DNA from: JBGAKG01 sp044224495
Lineage (GTDB): Bacteria > Myxococcota_A > Polyangia > Polyangiales > Polyangiaceae
DNA length: 64,000 nt
Direction: 5' to 3'
Assembly (NCBI GenBank): GCA_044224495.1
Contig: JBGAKG010000033.1
Coordinates: 25,871-89,870 of the forward strand
Shown here: positions 8,507 through 16,053 of the stretch, piece by piece
Numbering within the stretch: the stretch's first letter is position 1
Layout: each line of letters begins with the position of its first letter
Translations under genes and position numbers: made by a program
Notes under the pieces: generated by a model
What the model saw: only the letters and a program-made list of their open reading frames with translations
Database searches by the model: none
What the model was told of the DNA's origin: nothing

Positions 8507-9091
8507 TCAGTCGGGGCGCCGGATCGCGTCCCAAATCGCGTCGAGGGTTTGAGCCTCGAGCTTGGCGTCGAGGGAGACGTAGCCCTCCCACCCGGCCCGG
8601 ATCACGCCGATCAGGCCGCCCCAGGTGATGGCGAAGAGCACCTCGACCGGGGCCTTCCGCACGACCTTCGCGCGGCTCTGCGCCTCGAAGAACGCGCGCG
8701 CCGGCTCGAGGAGCCGAGCCTCGAGCGCGCGGCTCTCCTCGTCCAGGTAGGTCCCGTGGTGGTGCTGCTCGAGGAATTTCAGCGCGGCGGGGTGCTTCCG
8801 CGCGAAAGCGAAGACGTGCGTCCCGAAGTGATCGAACTGGGCGCGCGCGGGCTGATCGAAGGGGAAGTCCCCCATCAGGCTCGCCCCCATCATGCCCTTC
8901 CACCTCTGGTAGAGCGTGTTGACGATCGCCTCTTTGCTCGCGAAATGGCGGTAGATCGTGCCCGCGCCGACCCCCGCCTTCTCGGCGATTTGGGGCACGG
9001 CGGTCCCGTGGAAGCCGCGCTCCGCGAAGAGCTCCAGCGCCGCGGCCAGGATGGCCTCGCGCTTGTCGTCGACGTGGGCGACCCCGGTCAT
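8507..9091 (-). CDS. TetR-family transcriptional repressor
   Basis: A 194-residue regulator. The N-terminal helix-turn-helix is clear (residues about 10-56: AILAAALELFAERGF, then GTAVPQIAEKAGVGAGTIYRHF). The rest is the usual helical ligand-binding domain with HHH at mid-protein. Two copies of an 18-bp palindrome, one next to its own start and one before the downstream SDR gene, are the obvious operators, so it should autoregulate and control the SDR and the divergent enoyl-CoA hydratase. Given those enzymes the ligand may be an acyl-CoA or fatty acid (inference). The start ATG 9091 sits 4 bp from the operator. Confidence 0.92.
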   Translation of the reverse strand: MTGVAHVDDKREAILAAALELFAERGFHGTAVPQIAEKAGVGAGTIYRHFASKEAIVNTLYQRWKGMMGASLMGDFPFDQPARAQFDHFGTHVFAFARKHPAALKFLEQHHHGTYLDEESRALEARLLEPARAFFEAQSRAKVVRKAPVEVLFAITWGGLIGVIRAGWEGYVSLDAKLEAQTLDAIWDAIRRPD

Positions 9092-9095
9092 GGAC

Positions 9096-9113
9096 GGAAT
9101 GAATATTCATTCC
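9096..9113. promoter_or_regulatory. TetR operator, copy 2 (perfect 18-bp palindrome)
   Basis: ggaatgaatattcattcc is a perfect palindrome, 4 bp upstream of the tetR-type start and 41 bp upstream of the divergent enoyl-CoA hydratase start. Bound repressor would cover the tetR promoter (a TATTCA lies inside the site) and the region just upstream of the hydratase promoter. Confidence 0.88.
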
Positions 9114-9141
9114 GGATCCGCCCGTCAAGGGGCACCTGCGG

Positions 9142-9147
9142 TATCGT
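9142..9147 (+). promoter_or_regulatory. Putative -10 (TATCGT) of enoyl-CoA hydratase gene
   Basis: TATCGT ends 7 nt before ATG 9155. The context CACCTGCggTATCGTT nearly repeats that before the M23 peptidase gene (12923-12936). Confidence 0.4.
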
Positions 9148-9154
9148 TCGCGCC

Positions 9155-9940
9155 ATGAGCGACGCCCCCAGCATCACCGTCGAGCGCGACGGCCACGTGC
9201 TCCTGATTGGCATCAACCGCCCCCACAAGCGGAACGCGTTCACGGTCGAGGCGTACGAGCGGCTCGGGCTCGCGTACGGAGAGCTCGATCGCGATCCGGA
9301 GTTGTTCTGCGGCGTGCTCCACGCGCACGGCGACCACTTCACCGGCGGGCTCGATCTCGTCGACTGGAGCTCCGTCATCACCGGCGGCGCGCTCCCGGTG
9401 AAGGAGGGTGGGCTCGATCCGGTCGGCGTCTTCACGCCGCGCGTGCGGAAGCCGATCGTCTGTGCGGTGAAGGGGATCACCTACACGATCGGGTTCGAGC
9501 TCCTCCTCGCGTCGGACGTCCGCATCGCCGCGCCGTCGCTCTCGATGGCGCAGCTCGAGGTGAAGCGCGGCATCTATCCGTTCGGCGGAGCGACGCTCCG
9601 CATGCACCGCGAGATCGGGTGGAGCAACGCGATGCGATGGATGCTCACCGGCGATGCGATGACCGCCGACGAAGCGCTGCGGCTCGGGCTCGTGAGCGAG
9701 ATCGTCGCCGCGGAGTCGCTCCTCGAGCGCGCGAAGGAGCTCGCGCATCGGATCGCGAAGCAGGCTCCGCTCGCGGTGCAGGCGGTGGTCGCTTCGAGCA
9801 CGTGCGTCGAGCGCGAGGGCGCACCGGCAGCGATCGCGCGCTTGTTCCCCGATCTGCAGAAGCTCCTCGCGAGCGACGACGCGCGCGAGGGCGTGGCGTC
9901 GTTCGTGGAGCGGCGCGAGGCCAAGTTCACCGGAAAGTGA
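9155..9940 (+). CDS. Enoyl-CoA hydratase/isomerase family protein
   Basis: A 261-residue crotonase-fold protein of typical length. Recognisable elements are the RPHKRNAFTVEAY N-terminal motif, the first oxyanion-hole segment GDHFTGGLDL, and the second oxyanion-hole segment KGITYTIGFELLLASD. In the canonical hydratase the residues after this (AGGGxELAxxCD) include catalytic Glu; here the segment is YTIGFELLL, so the exact reaction (hydratase, isomerase or other) is uncertain. Crotonase proteins act on CoA thioesters in the cytosol. It is divergent from tetR with the palindromic operator between them; followed by a terminator at 9956-9990. Confidence 0.85.
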   Translation: MSDAPSITVERDGHVLLIGINRPHKRNAFTVEAYERLGLAYGELDRDPELFCGVLHAHGDHFTGGLDLVDWSSVITGGALPVKEGGLDPVGVFTPRVRKPIVCAVKGITYTIGFELLLASDVRIAAPSLSMAQLEVKRGIYPFGGATLRMHREIGWSNAMRWMLTGDAMTADEALRLGLVSEIVAAESLLERAKELAHRIAKQAPLAVQAVVASSTCVEREGAPAAIARLFPDLQKLLASDDAREGVASFVERREAKFTGK

Positions 9941-9955
9941 ACGTCGACGAGCGGG

Positions 9956-9990
9956 GCGTCGCGCCGCGCGTCGCGACGCTTCGCGTTTTT
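9956..9990 (+). terminator. Rho-independent-type terminator
   Basis: GCGTCGCG (9956-9963) pairs perfectly with CGCGACGC (9972-9979) across an 8-nt loop; a run of five T (9986-9990) follows after six bases. It lies 16 bp past the enoyl-CoA hydratase stop. Confidence 0.55.
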
Positions 9991-10090
9991 CTCGCGACCC
10001 ATCACGCATCGTGCGCGACGCATCGCGCGCGCGCGGTGGTGCGCATTTCTTCCATGGGCACGGTGACGAAACTGCGTCAGAAGAACGGCG

Positions 10091-11440
10091 ATGAAGCGTC
10101 GTTTCCTCTTCTCGCTGCTCGCGCTGATCGCTTCGTCCGCGCTCGTCGCGGTCGTCACCCCGGGTTGCGGAGCCGATGATGCGCCTGCAACGCCGCCGCC
10201 CGACGACGACGAGCCCGACAGCGATGGCGTCGACGACGACGGCAGCGCACCGCCTCCGGTTCCGCCCGTCGTGACCGATGCCGGGACGCCGATCCCGTCG
10301 AAGATTCGCTACGTGCTGGTGCTCGTGAAGGAGAACCACACCTTCGACAACTACTTCACCGGGTTCCCCGGCGCGGCGAGCACGACCACGGCGAAGCTCT
10401 CGACCGGCAAGACGTTGACTCGGACGGCGGCGCCGTCGGGCGCGCTCCCGAAGGACATCTGCCACTCGAACAAGTGCGGGCAGTCCGCGTACGCGGGCGG
10501 CGCCATGAACGGGTTCGACACGATCGGCTCCGGCAACCTGCCGTTCATCTACTACGGCGAGAAGCAGATCCCGAATTACTGGCAGTATGCACGTAACTTC
10601 GTGCTCGCCGACCACTACTTCTCGACCACCCTCGGCCCGAGCACGCCCGGGCACGCGGTGTTCTGGACCGGCCAGTCGATGGTCCTCGACAACGCGAAGT
10701 GCATGGTCGATGGCGGCTCCTGCGCCGGGTTCGGCTGCGCCGCCGGGACCGACGTGAAGGCCACCGCGTACAACCCGGACGACTGCACGACGAAGGTGAC
10801 CGCGCCGTGCTTCGACGTGCCGACCGTCGTCGATCACCTGCCGCAAGGCTTCACCTGGACCGACTACGGTGGAGCGCTCGCGCTGATGGTGAAGTCGGTG
10901 AAGAACACGCCGAACTACCAGACGCACTTCCGCAAGCAGTCGGACCTCGTCCCGGATCTCGTCGGTGGCCACCTCGCGAACCTCACGATCGCGCACCTCT
11001 GGAGCGGGGACGTCTCGGAGCACCCCGAGGCGAACCCGTGCGCGGGAGAGAACTTCACCGTCCAGATCGTCAACGCGGCGATGAAGCTCCCGCAGTGGAA
11101 GGAGATGGCGATCGTCGTGACGTGGGACGACTGGGGCGGCTTCTACGACCACGTCGCGCCGACCGTGCACAAGTGCAAGAACGGCCAGATCTTCCAAGCC
11201 GGCTTCCGGCTCCCGGCGATCATCATCTCGCCCTACGCGAAGAAGGGCTTCGTGCTGTCGACGCCGACGGAGCAAGCCTCGGTGCCGCGCCTGGTCGAAG
11301 AGCTCTGGGGCATGGACTTCATGACCAAGCGCGATCCGCACGCGCGCGACGGCACGGCGGGCAGCCTGATGGGGGCGTTCGATTTCCAGCAGACGCCGCG
11401 CGACCCGCTCTTCCTGAACACGCACGTCTGCGGTCAGTGA
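10091..11440 (+). CDS. Phosphoesterase-family lipoprotein (phospholipase C / acid phosphatase-like)
   Basis: A 449-residue exported lipoprotein: lipobox TPGC (Cys26), acidic Asp/Pro linker to about residue 66, then the phosphoesterase domain. The hallmark KENHTFDNYF (80-89) gives the metal ligands Glu81, Asn82 and Asp86-type residues; HYFSTTLGPSTPGHAVFWTGQ-type metal site and TWDDWGGFYDHV follow in family order. The family includes bacterial phospholipases C and acid phosphatases acting outside the cytoplasm. The presence of several Cys (CHSNKC, CAGFGC) fits an oxidising compartment. A 150-bp gap precedes it; no good ribosome site is seen before ATG 10091. It is convergent with the next gene. 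Confidence 0.85.
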   Translation: MKRRFLFSLLALIASSALVAVVTPGCGADDAPATPPPDDDEPDSDGVDDDGSAPPPVPPVVTDAGTPIPSKIRYVLVLVKENHTFDNYFTGFPGAASTTTAKLSTGKTLTRTAAPSGALPKDICHSNKCGQSAYAGGAMNGFDTIGSGNLPFIYYGEKQIPNYWQYARNFVLADHYFSTTLGPSTPGHAVFWTGQSMVLDNAKCMVDGGSCAGFGCAAGTDVKATAYNPDDCTTKVTAPCFDVPTVVDHLPQGFTWTDYGGALALMVKSVKNTPNYQTHFRKQSDLVPDLVGGHLANLTIAHLWSGDVSEHPEANPCAGENFTVQIVNAAMKLPQWKEMAIVVTWDDWGGFYDHVAPTVHKCKNGQIFQAGFRLPAIIISPYAKKGFVLSTPTEQASVPRLVEELWGMDFMTKRDPHARDGTAGSLMGAFDFQQTPRDPLFLNTHVCGQ

Positions 11441-11446
11441 GCTGCG

Positions 11447-12232
11447 TCAGCGGACGAGCTCGAGGAGCTCCGCGTGCACGCGCGGAGCTCCGGCCACGAC
11501 CTCGGTGTTCTTCAACATGCCGTCGCCACCGGAGAAGTCGGTGACGATGCCGCCCGCCTCGCGCACGAGCAGGATGCCGGCGGCGAGGTCCCACGGGTGG
11601 AGCCCGAGCTCGAAGAAGGCGTCCCCGCGGCCGGCGGCGACGTAGGCGAGATCGAGCGCGGCTGCGCCGAGCCGCCGCACGCCGTTCACGCGCGCCATGA
11701 CGCGCTCGAGTTGACGGAGGTACCGAGGATGATCGCCGCGGCCCCGATGGGGGACGCCGGTGTGAACGACCGCGTCGTCGAGGGCACGCGGGGGCAGCCG
11801 CCCGAGCCCGCGCGTGCCGTTCGCGGTCCGGAGCGAAGCACCCTTTCCGCGTTCGGCGGAGAAGGTCTCCCCGCGGCAAGGGTCGACCGTGACGGCGGCG
11901 AGCGGACCTTCGTCGTCGCAGTAGGCGATCGAGATCGCGAAGTGCGGGATGCCGCGCAGGAAGTTCGTCGTGCCGTCGAGCGGATCGAAGACGAAGCGCG
12001 GACCGCTCGTCACGCGATCCGCGGTCGTCTCTTCGCCCTGGAACGGAACGCCCGGGTGGGTGGCCGCCAGCGCGGCGCGGATCGCTGCCTCCGAGGCGGT
12101 GTCGGCGATGGAGACGAAGTCGGACGTGCCCTTCTCGACGACCTCGAGCTCGGCGACGCGCGCGAAGTGAGAGAGGAGGATCGGCGCGGCGGCATCGGCC
12201 GCAGCGAGCATCGACGTCAGGAGGGAGCTCAT
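11447..12232 (-). CDS. Inositol monophosphatase-family phosphatase
   Basis: A 261-residue member of the IMPase/FBPase fold: Glu67-Glu68 (QGEETT), DPLDGT at 83-88 binding Mg, and the distal WDLAAG Asp near residue 205. All metal ligands are present, so an active Mg-dependent sugar or inositol phosphate phosphatase is likely; histidinol-phosphatase or CysQ-type activity cannot be excluded. The start ATG 12232 (MSSLL) gives the normal N-terminus. It lies 8 bp after the upstream gene on the same strand, hence probably co-transcribed with it. Confidence 0.85.
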   Translation of the reverse strand: MSSLLTSMLAAADAAAPILLSHFARVAELEVVEKGTSDFVSIADTASEAAIRAALAATHPGVPFQGEETTADRVTSGPRFVFDPLDGTTNFLRGIPHFAISIAYCDDEGPLAAVTVDPCRGETFSAERGKGASLRTANGTRGLGRLPPRALDDAVVHTGVPHRGRGDHPRYLRQLERVMARVNGVRRLGAAALDLAYVAAGRGDAFFELGLHPWDLAAGILLVREAGGIVTDFSGGDGMLKNTEVVAGAPRVHAELLELVR

Positions 12233-12240
12233 GTCGTTCG

Positions 12241-12879
12241 TCACGTCCAGCGAATGGTCAGGCCCGCCTTGTACAGCTGTTGCCCGTGCGCCGTCTCTTC
12301 GGGATCGACCGCGCCGATCTCGAGCGACGGACTCTTCGCTCCCGCCATGCGGAGCGTCTCCTCGCAGAACCCGCGCGAGGCGAACATGACGAACTGGACG
12401 AGCCCGGCGGGCAACCCGCGCCGCATCCCGTGGACCTCCTTGTCGGCGACGGCGCGCGTCTCGGTCTTGCCGAACTCGAAGTAGATCGAGCTCACGCGCG
12501 GGCCCCACACCGCGACGTTCTCGTTGGAGACGAAACGGAGCAGCGCGCGGTAGATCCCGCCGCCGGCTTCGCGCGCGTGGAACTCGCCGACGGCGCGCCG
12601 GTGATCCGAGAACGAAACGCCGCGCAGGCGCGCCGCCGCGGCGTGGAGCTCGACGCAGGGAAACGCGTCGTACCACTCGGAGCCACGAAAGGTCTGCGAG
12701 AGGAACTCGCGCAGCCGCGGATCGGCGATCGCGGCGAGCACGGCCTTCGTGCCACCGCGCACCTCGCGGTCGAAGTACGTGAAGTCGCCGAGGTAGCCGT
12801 TCCCCTTCTGGCGGAAGGGGCCCTCGCCCACCGGGAATGGCGAGCGCGTCGGGCCGAAGAGCGGGTCGGTGACGTTCAT
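12241..12879 (-). CDS. Uncharacterised cytosolic protein
   Basis: A 212-residue protein I do not recognise with confidence. The start is ATG 12879 (MNVTDPLFG); a longer in-frame extension overlaps the divergent M23 gene and is not supported. It has no signal peptide or TM. Features seen: SEWYDAFPCVELHAAA near residue 75 and a C-terminal half HGMRRGLPAGLVQ...LRMAGA ending in a strand-rich IRWT. The overall shape (helical, then beta, ending xIxW) recalls small myxobacterial paralogue families with a V4R/HNOB-like fold, but this is a weak impression. It forms a likely two-gene unit with the phosphatase. Confidence 0.6.
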   Translation of the reverse strand: MNVTDPLFGPTRSPFPVGEGPFRQKGNGYLGDFTYFDREVRGGTKAVLAAIADPRLREFLSQTFRGSEWYDAFPCVELHAAAARLRGVSFSDHRRAVGEFHAREAGGGIYRALLRFVSNENVAVWGPRVSSIYFEFGKTETRAVADKEVHGMRRGLPAGLVQFVMFASRGFCEETLRMAGAKSPSLEIGAVDPEETAHGQQLYKAGLTIRWT

Positions 12880-12929
12880 TGCGGCGGTGATGTAGCACGC
12901 AGCGCGCGGGTGTCCCGGCCCGCACCTGC

Positions 12930-12935
12930 TATCGT
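12930..12935 (+). promoter_or_regulatory. Putative -10 (TATCGT) of M23 peptidase gene
   Basis: TATCGT preceded by CACCTGC ends 8 nt before ATG 12944. The same CACCTGC-TATCGT arrangement is found before 9155. Confidence 0.4.
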
Positions 12936-12943
12936 TTTCGTCG

Positions 12944-13939
12944 ATGCGTCGTCCCGTCCTCGCGCTCCTTCTTCTCGCCTGCGCTCCCCCGGCGGCGGCC
13001 GCGTCTCCGGCCACCGTCGCATCGGCGAGCGTCGCCCCCGCTCCGCCGCCCCCGCCGCCGCCGTCGTCCGCATCGGCGACGCCCGTCCCACCGGCGTGGG
13101 TCCCGCGCGGGGTGCGCGAGAACCAGCTCGTCGACTTCGTGTTCTCCGGCGGGCAGCTCGAGTTCGAGATGTGGCGCAGCGGCGCTCACGTCGTCCAGAT
13201 CGCACGCAGTCGCTACGCCGTCCCCGTGATGGTCGCTTGGCAGATGAGCGCGCTCGAGAACCTCACGCCGGTGAACGGCAACACCAGCGGCGTCGCGTTC
13301 CTCCCGCCCGCGGCGTCGCCCGGCGCCGAAGGGCCCGCGGTCGTCCTCGCCGAGCTCGACGAGCGCGATCCGAACCAGCGCTTCTATCGCTACTTCTCCT
13401 TCCGCGCGCGCTTCGGCGATCCGCGCACGCGCCCGCAGCCGTACGCCTACGCGCTGCCGTACCCGAAAGGTACGGCGTTCACCCTCTTCCAAGGCTTTCA
13501 CGGCGCGTTCTCGCACTCGGGCTCCAACGAGTACGCCGTCGACTTCGACTGCCCGATCGGCACACCGGTCGTCGCGATGCGACCGGGCGTCGTCGTCGTC
13601 GCGAACGCGACCGCGCAGACCGCGGGCACCGCACCGGAGATGAAGGACTACAAGAACGTGAACTTCGTCATCGTCCGGCACGACGATGCGACGCTCGGCG
13701 AGTACATGCACCTCTCGCCGGGCGGAGTCGCCGTGCGCCCGGGGCAGGAGGTGAAGCGCCTCCAGCAACTCGGGATCTCCGGCAACACGGGCTTCTCGAC
13801 GAAGCCGCACGTCCACTTCCAGGTCGAGACCTCGGGCGCGGACGGAAACTCCGCGTTGTCCTTTCCCTTCCAGCTCGCGGTCGCGCCGAGCAAGAGCGCC
13901 GACCCCATCGAGGGCACCAAGTACGTCGCGTGGGAGTGA
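12944..13939 (+). CDS. M23-family peptidase lipoprotein
   Basis: A 331-residue lipoprotein (lipobox LLAC, Cys13; Pro/Ala linker to about 50). The M23 LytM-type zinc site is complete: His191 and Asp200 in SHSGSNEYAVDF, His256 in EYMHLS, and His289/His291 in KPHVHFQ. A beta-rich N-terminal domain (55-165) precedes it. By family it is a peptidoglycan endopeptidase or, if regulatory, an amidase activator; the intact ligands favour an active enzyme in the periplasm. It is divergent from 12879 with a 64-bp gap and followed by a strong hairpin at 13954. Confidence 0.88.
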   Translation: MRRPVLALLLLACAPPAAAASPATVASASVAPAPPPPPPPSSASATPVPPAWVPRGVRENQLVDFVFSGGQLEFEMWRSGAHVVQIARSRYAVPVMVAWQMSALENLTPVNGNTSGVAFLPPAASPGAEGPAVVLAELDERDPNQRFYRYFSFRARFGDPRTRPQPYAYALPYPKGTAFTLFQGFHGAFSHSGSNEYAVDFDCPIGTPVVAMRPGVVVVANATAQTAGTAPEMKDYKNVNFVIVRHDDATLGEYMHLSPGGVAVRPGQEVKRLQQLGISGNTGFSTKPHVHFQVETSGADGNSALSFPFQLAVAPSKSADPIEGTKYVAWE

Positions 13940-13953
13940 CCGTGAAATGAGAA

Positions 13954-13982
13954 CGGCCCGCGTGCTCGGAGCACGCGGGCCG
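13954..13982. terminator. Bidirectional hairpin terminator between convergent genes
   Basis: A perfect 12-bp GC-rich stem (cggcccgcgtgc / gcacgcgggccg) with a 5-nt loop in the 67-bp gap between the M23 gene and the convergent gene ending at 14007. No T run is present on either side, so efficiency is uncertain. Confidence 0.6.
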
Positions 13983-14006
13983 CGTCGTCACGGTGAAGCG
14001 AGCGCC

Positions 14007-14630
14007 TCAGCGCTTGCAGCTCCACTCGAAGTTCCAGCCGTCCTGGGAGATCGTGTACTTCGACGTGGTCTGGTAGATCGGGCCCTGCGCCGTCTTCTTG
14101 AAGACGCGCACGTCGTAGCTGCCAGCGGGGATGTCGACGTTCGGCTTGAAGGTGTTCATCTCGACGTCGACCTCGTAGACCTTGGTCCCGCCCGCATCGA
14201 GGAACTCGAAGTGCATCGTGCCCTGGTGGGTCGCATCGCAGGTGTTGGTGAGGTTCGTGACCTTGCCGATGAACTTGCGCGCGGGAGCGGCGGCGGCGGG
14301 AGCGGCGGCCTGCGCGGTGTACGTGAAGGCGATCGTCGCCTGCTGCTTGGCCTTGACCTCGATCTTGCCCGACCAGCTCTTGCCGTCCGGCGCGATGATG
14401 GTGACGGGGACGAAGGCATCCTGATCCGGCAGCGAGATGATCGCGGGGATCGTGTCTTCCTTCTCCTGGCCGCCGACCTGGACCTTGATCTTGAAGTTGG
14501 CCGGCGAGGTCACCTTGATCGAGGTCGCCTGCGAGTAGGCGTAGGAGACGGTGTTGGTGAAGTCGGCCTGGGCAGCCGACGCGAACAGCGAAACGAAGAG
14601 GACGAAGAGGATGAGGGCGAGGCGCTTCAT
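14007..14630 (-). CDS. Secreted protein of unknown function, beta-rich
   Basis: A 207-residue exported protein: signal peptide MKRLALILFVLFVSLFASAAQA, then predicted beta strands in two halves joined by an Ala-rich linker (QAAAPAAAAPAR). The second half has two Cys (CDATH and the C-terminal WSCKR) that may pair. The final motif DIPAGSYDVRVF...YTISQDGWNFEWSC recalls carrier/PEGA-like beta folds, but I cannot name a family. The start is ATG 14630; an upstream in-frame extension is unlikely because TTGATG-N17-TATAGG ends 7 nt before 14630. Confidence 0.7.
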   Translation of the reverse strand: MKRLALILFVLFVSLFASAAQADFTNTVSYAYSQATSIKVTSPANFKIKVQVGGQEKEDTIPAIISLPDQDAFVPVTIIAPDGKSWSGKIEVKAKQQATIAFTYTAQAAAPAAAAPARKFIGKVTNLTNTCDATHQGTMHFEFLDAGGTKVYEVDVEMNTFKPNVDIPAGSYDVRVFKKTAQGPIYQTTSKYTISQDGWNFEWSCKR

Positions 14631-14637
14631 GGGCGGC

Positions 14638-14666
14638 CCTATACCCCGGCGCTTACCCACCATCAA
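14638..14666 (-). promoter_or_regulatory. sigma70-type promoter, leaderless spacing
   Basis: TTGATG (14661-14666), 17-bp spacer, TATAGG (14638-14643) on the minus strand. The -10 ends 7 nt before ATG 14630, so the transcript would start at or one base from the initiation codon. Confidence 0.6.
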
Positions 14667-14730
14667 CCCCAAAAGCGTACATTGTGGGTGACGGGATAAT
14701 CCGTAGTAATTCCGAACAGATGAACGCCTG

Positions 14731-15495
14731 CTACTTCACGAGGTTGGTCGCGAGCTGCGTCCCGAGCGTGACCGCTTCGGCGTGATCTTCCTTCTTCTTC
14801 ACCACCGCGGTGGTCCCCGTGAACGCGATGTACGTCACGCCCTTGTCCACGCCGCCGACCTTCGGATCCGGGTCGATCCCCAGGCTCTTCGCCATCGCGT
14901 ACGAAGCCTCGCCGATGATGTTCACGGGCCCCGTGTCCCCGAGGATCCCGTACTCGATCTTCCCGCCGTAGATCACGGCGACCACGCTGCCCATCTTGAG
15001 GCCCGCGTTCGTGTAGTTGAACCGCGTCCCGTTGCCGGGGATGACGACGTAAGGGAAGTTCGCGGCGTCGAGCGGGTTGCCCTGCGAGTCGGTCGCCGCG
15101 GTCTGGTTCTGGTACGCGGGATCCGTCGTCGAGTTGCACTGCGGCGTCGTCTTGCCATCGCAGTCGATGTCCATGTCGGCCTGCCAGAAGACCGCGCCGG
15201 TGAGCCCGCAGATCGGGATGTTCTCGGGCAGGTTCGTCTCGTCGTCGGTCTTGAACTTTCCGGGCGACACTTGGTTGCAGGATGCAACTTTGGCGAGGAG
15301 TGCGGCGACGAGCGACGTGCCCGCGTCCGCGTCGGCGGCGGCTTCGGCCGGCGCATCCGGCGCGGCGGCGTCGGCCGCAGCGGCCTCGCTTCCGGTGTCC
15401 GCGACGGACCCGTCGGGGGATTGCGCGGGGGGATCGGCCGCACCGCACGCGCAGAAGACGACGAGACCGGCGGCGGCGAAGGCGATGCGGCGCAT
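14731..15495 (-). CDS. GH75 chitosanase-like exported protein
   Basis: A 254-residue exported protein (hydrophobic N-terminus with Cys15/Cys17; a lipobox is possible but imperfect), an Ala/Asp linker to residue 60, then a domain matching glycoside hydrolase family 75: ADMDIDCDG carrying the catalytic Asp, PYVVIP, and GEAS carrying the catalytic Glu, with LGDTGPVNIIG between. Family members hydrolyse chitosan; activity here is inferred from the preserved Asp/Glu pair. Predatory or saprophytic lifestyle would fit. TATCGT ends 6 nt before the ATG. Confidence 0.8.
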   Translation of the reverse strand: MRRIAFAAAGLVVFCACGAADPPAQSPDGSVADTGSEAAAADAAAPDAPAEAAADADAGTSLVAALLAKVASCNQVSPGKFKTDDETNLPENIPICGLTGAVFWQADMDIDCDGKTTPQCNSTTDPAYQNQTAATDSQGNPLDAANFPYVVIPGNGTRFNYTNAGLKMGSVVAVIYGGKIEYGILGDTGPVNIIGEASYAMAKSLGIDPDPKVGGVDKGVTYIAFTGTTAVVKKKEDHAEAVTLGTQLATNLVK

Positions 15496-15501
15496 CCCCT
15501 C

Positions 15502-15507
15502 ACGATA
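15502..15507 (-). promoter_or_regulatory. Putative -10 (TATCGT), leaderless spacing
   Basis: Minus-strand TGCTATCGT ends exactly 6 nt before the ATG of the GH75-like gene. The same TGCTATCGT precedes the M23 gene at 12928. Confidence 0.45.
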
Positions 15508-15514
15508 GCAGCGG

Positions 15515-15985
15515 TCAGCTCGGCCGGCGGAGGTCGAACGCGTTGCACGAGCGCCCGCACGAGGGACACACGACGCGCTTCCGCGGCCCGGCGAGCACGC
15601 GATAGCCCTTCGACGTCACCCCGCAGCTCGGGCACGTCCCGCCGAGGAGCGCGACGAGGTTCATCGCGCGAGCGTGCTCGTGGTCGTGGACCATCGCTTC
15701 GACCTCGCGCGCGCGGCGCAGCGCATCCTCGACGCGCCCGTGGTTCTCGCGCCGTGCCGTGGCGACGGTGCGGCGCCGCTGCGCCTTGGCCTCGCGCTGC
15801 AAGCGCTGGAACTCGTGACGGTCGGGCCAGCTCGCGAAGCACGCCCCGTGCATCGCCGTGTCGCTGAACGGCCAGAGGCGATGACCCGGCTCGAGAAACG
15901 CAGGGAAGCCCACGATCGGGTCGCCGACGCCGATCACGCCACCGCAGAGCGGGCAGCAGGTCGTTCCGCGGAAGATCAGGGCCAC
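15515..15985 (-). CDS. Small protein with two zinc-ribbon-like Cys clusters
   Basis: A 156-residue cytosolic protein, family not recognised. The N-terminal part has CCPLCGG with a later MHGACF (His/Cys), the middle is a charged helix with many Arg/Glu/His, and the C-terminal part has CPSCG ... CPSCG, a classic zinc ribbon. It may bind nucleic acid or act as an adaptor; nothing more can be said. The GTG start at 15985 is supported by TAAAAT ending 6 nt upstream. Confidence 0.65.
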   Translation of the reverse strand: MALIFRGTTCCPLCGGVIGVGDPIVGFPAFLEPGHRLWPFSDTAMHGACFASWPDRHEFQRLQREAKAQRRRTVATARRENHGRVEDALRRAREVEAMVHDHEHARAMNLVALLGGTCPSCGVTSKGYRVLAGPRKRVVCPSCGRSCNAFDLRRPS

Positions 15986-15991
15986 GCCCGC

Positions 15992-15997
15992 ATTTTA
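15992..15997 (-). promoter_or_regulatory. Putative -10 (TAAAAT), leaderless spacing
   Basis: TAAAAT on the minus strand, the closest match to TATAAT in this set, ends 6 nt before the GTG start of the zinc-ribbon gene. No -35 is evident. Confidence 0.45.
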
Positions 15998-16053
15998 GCG
16001 GATGGCGCGCGCGCGGCAGGCGCGAAGGCGTGCTAAGTCGCGGCGGTTCGTCC

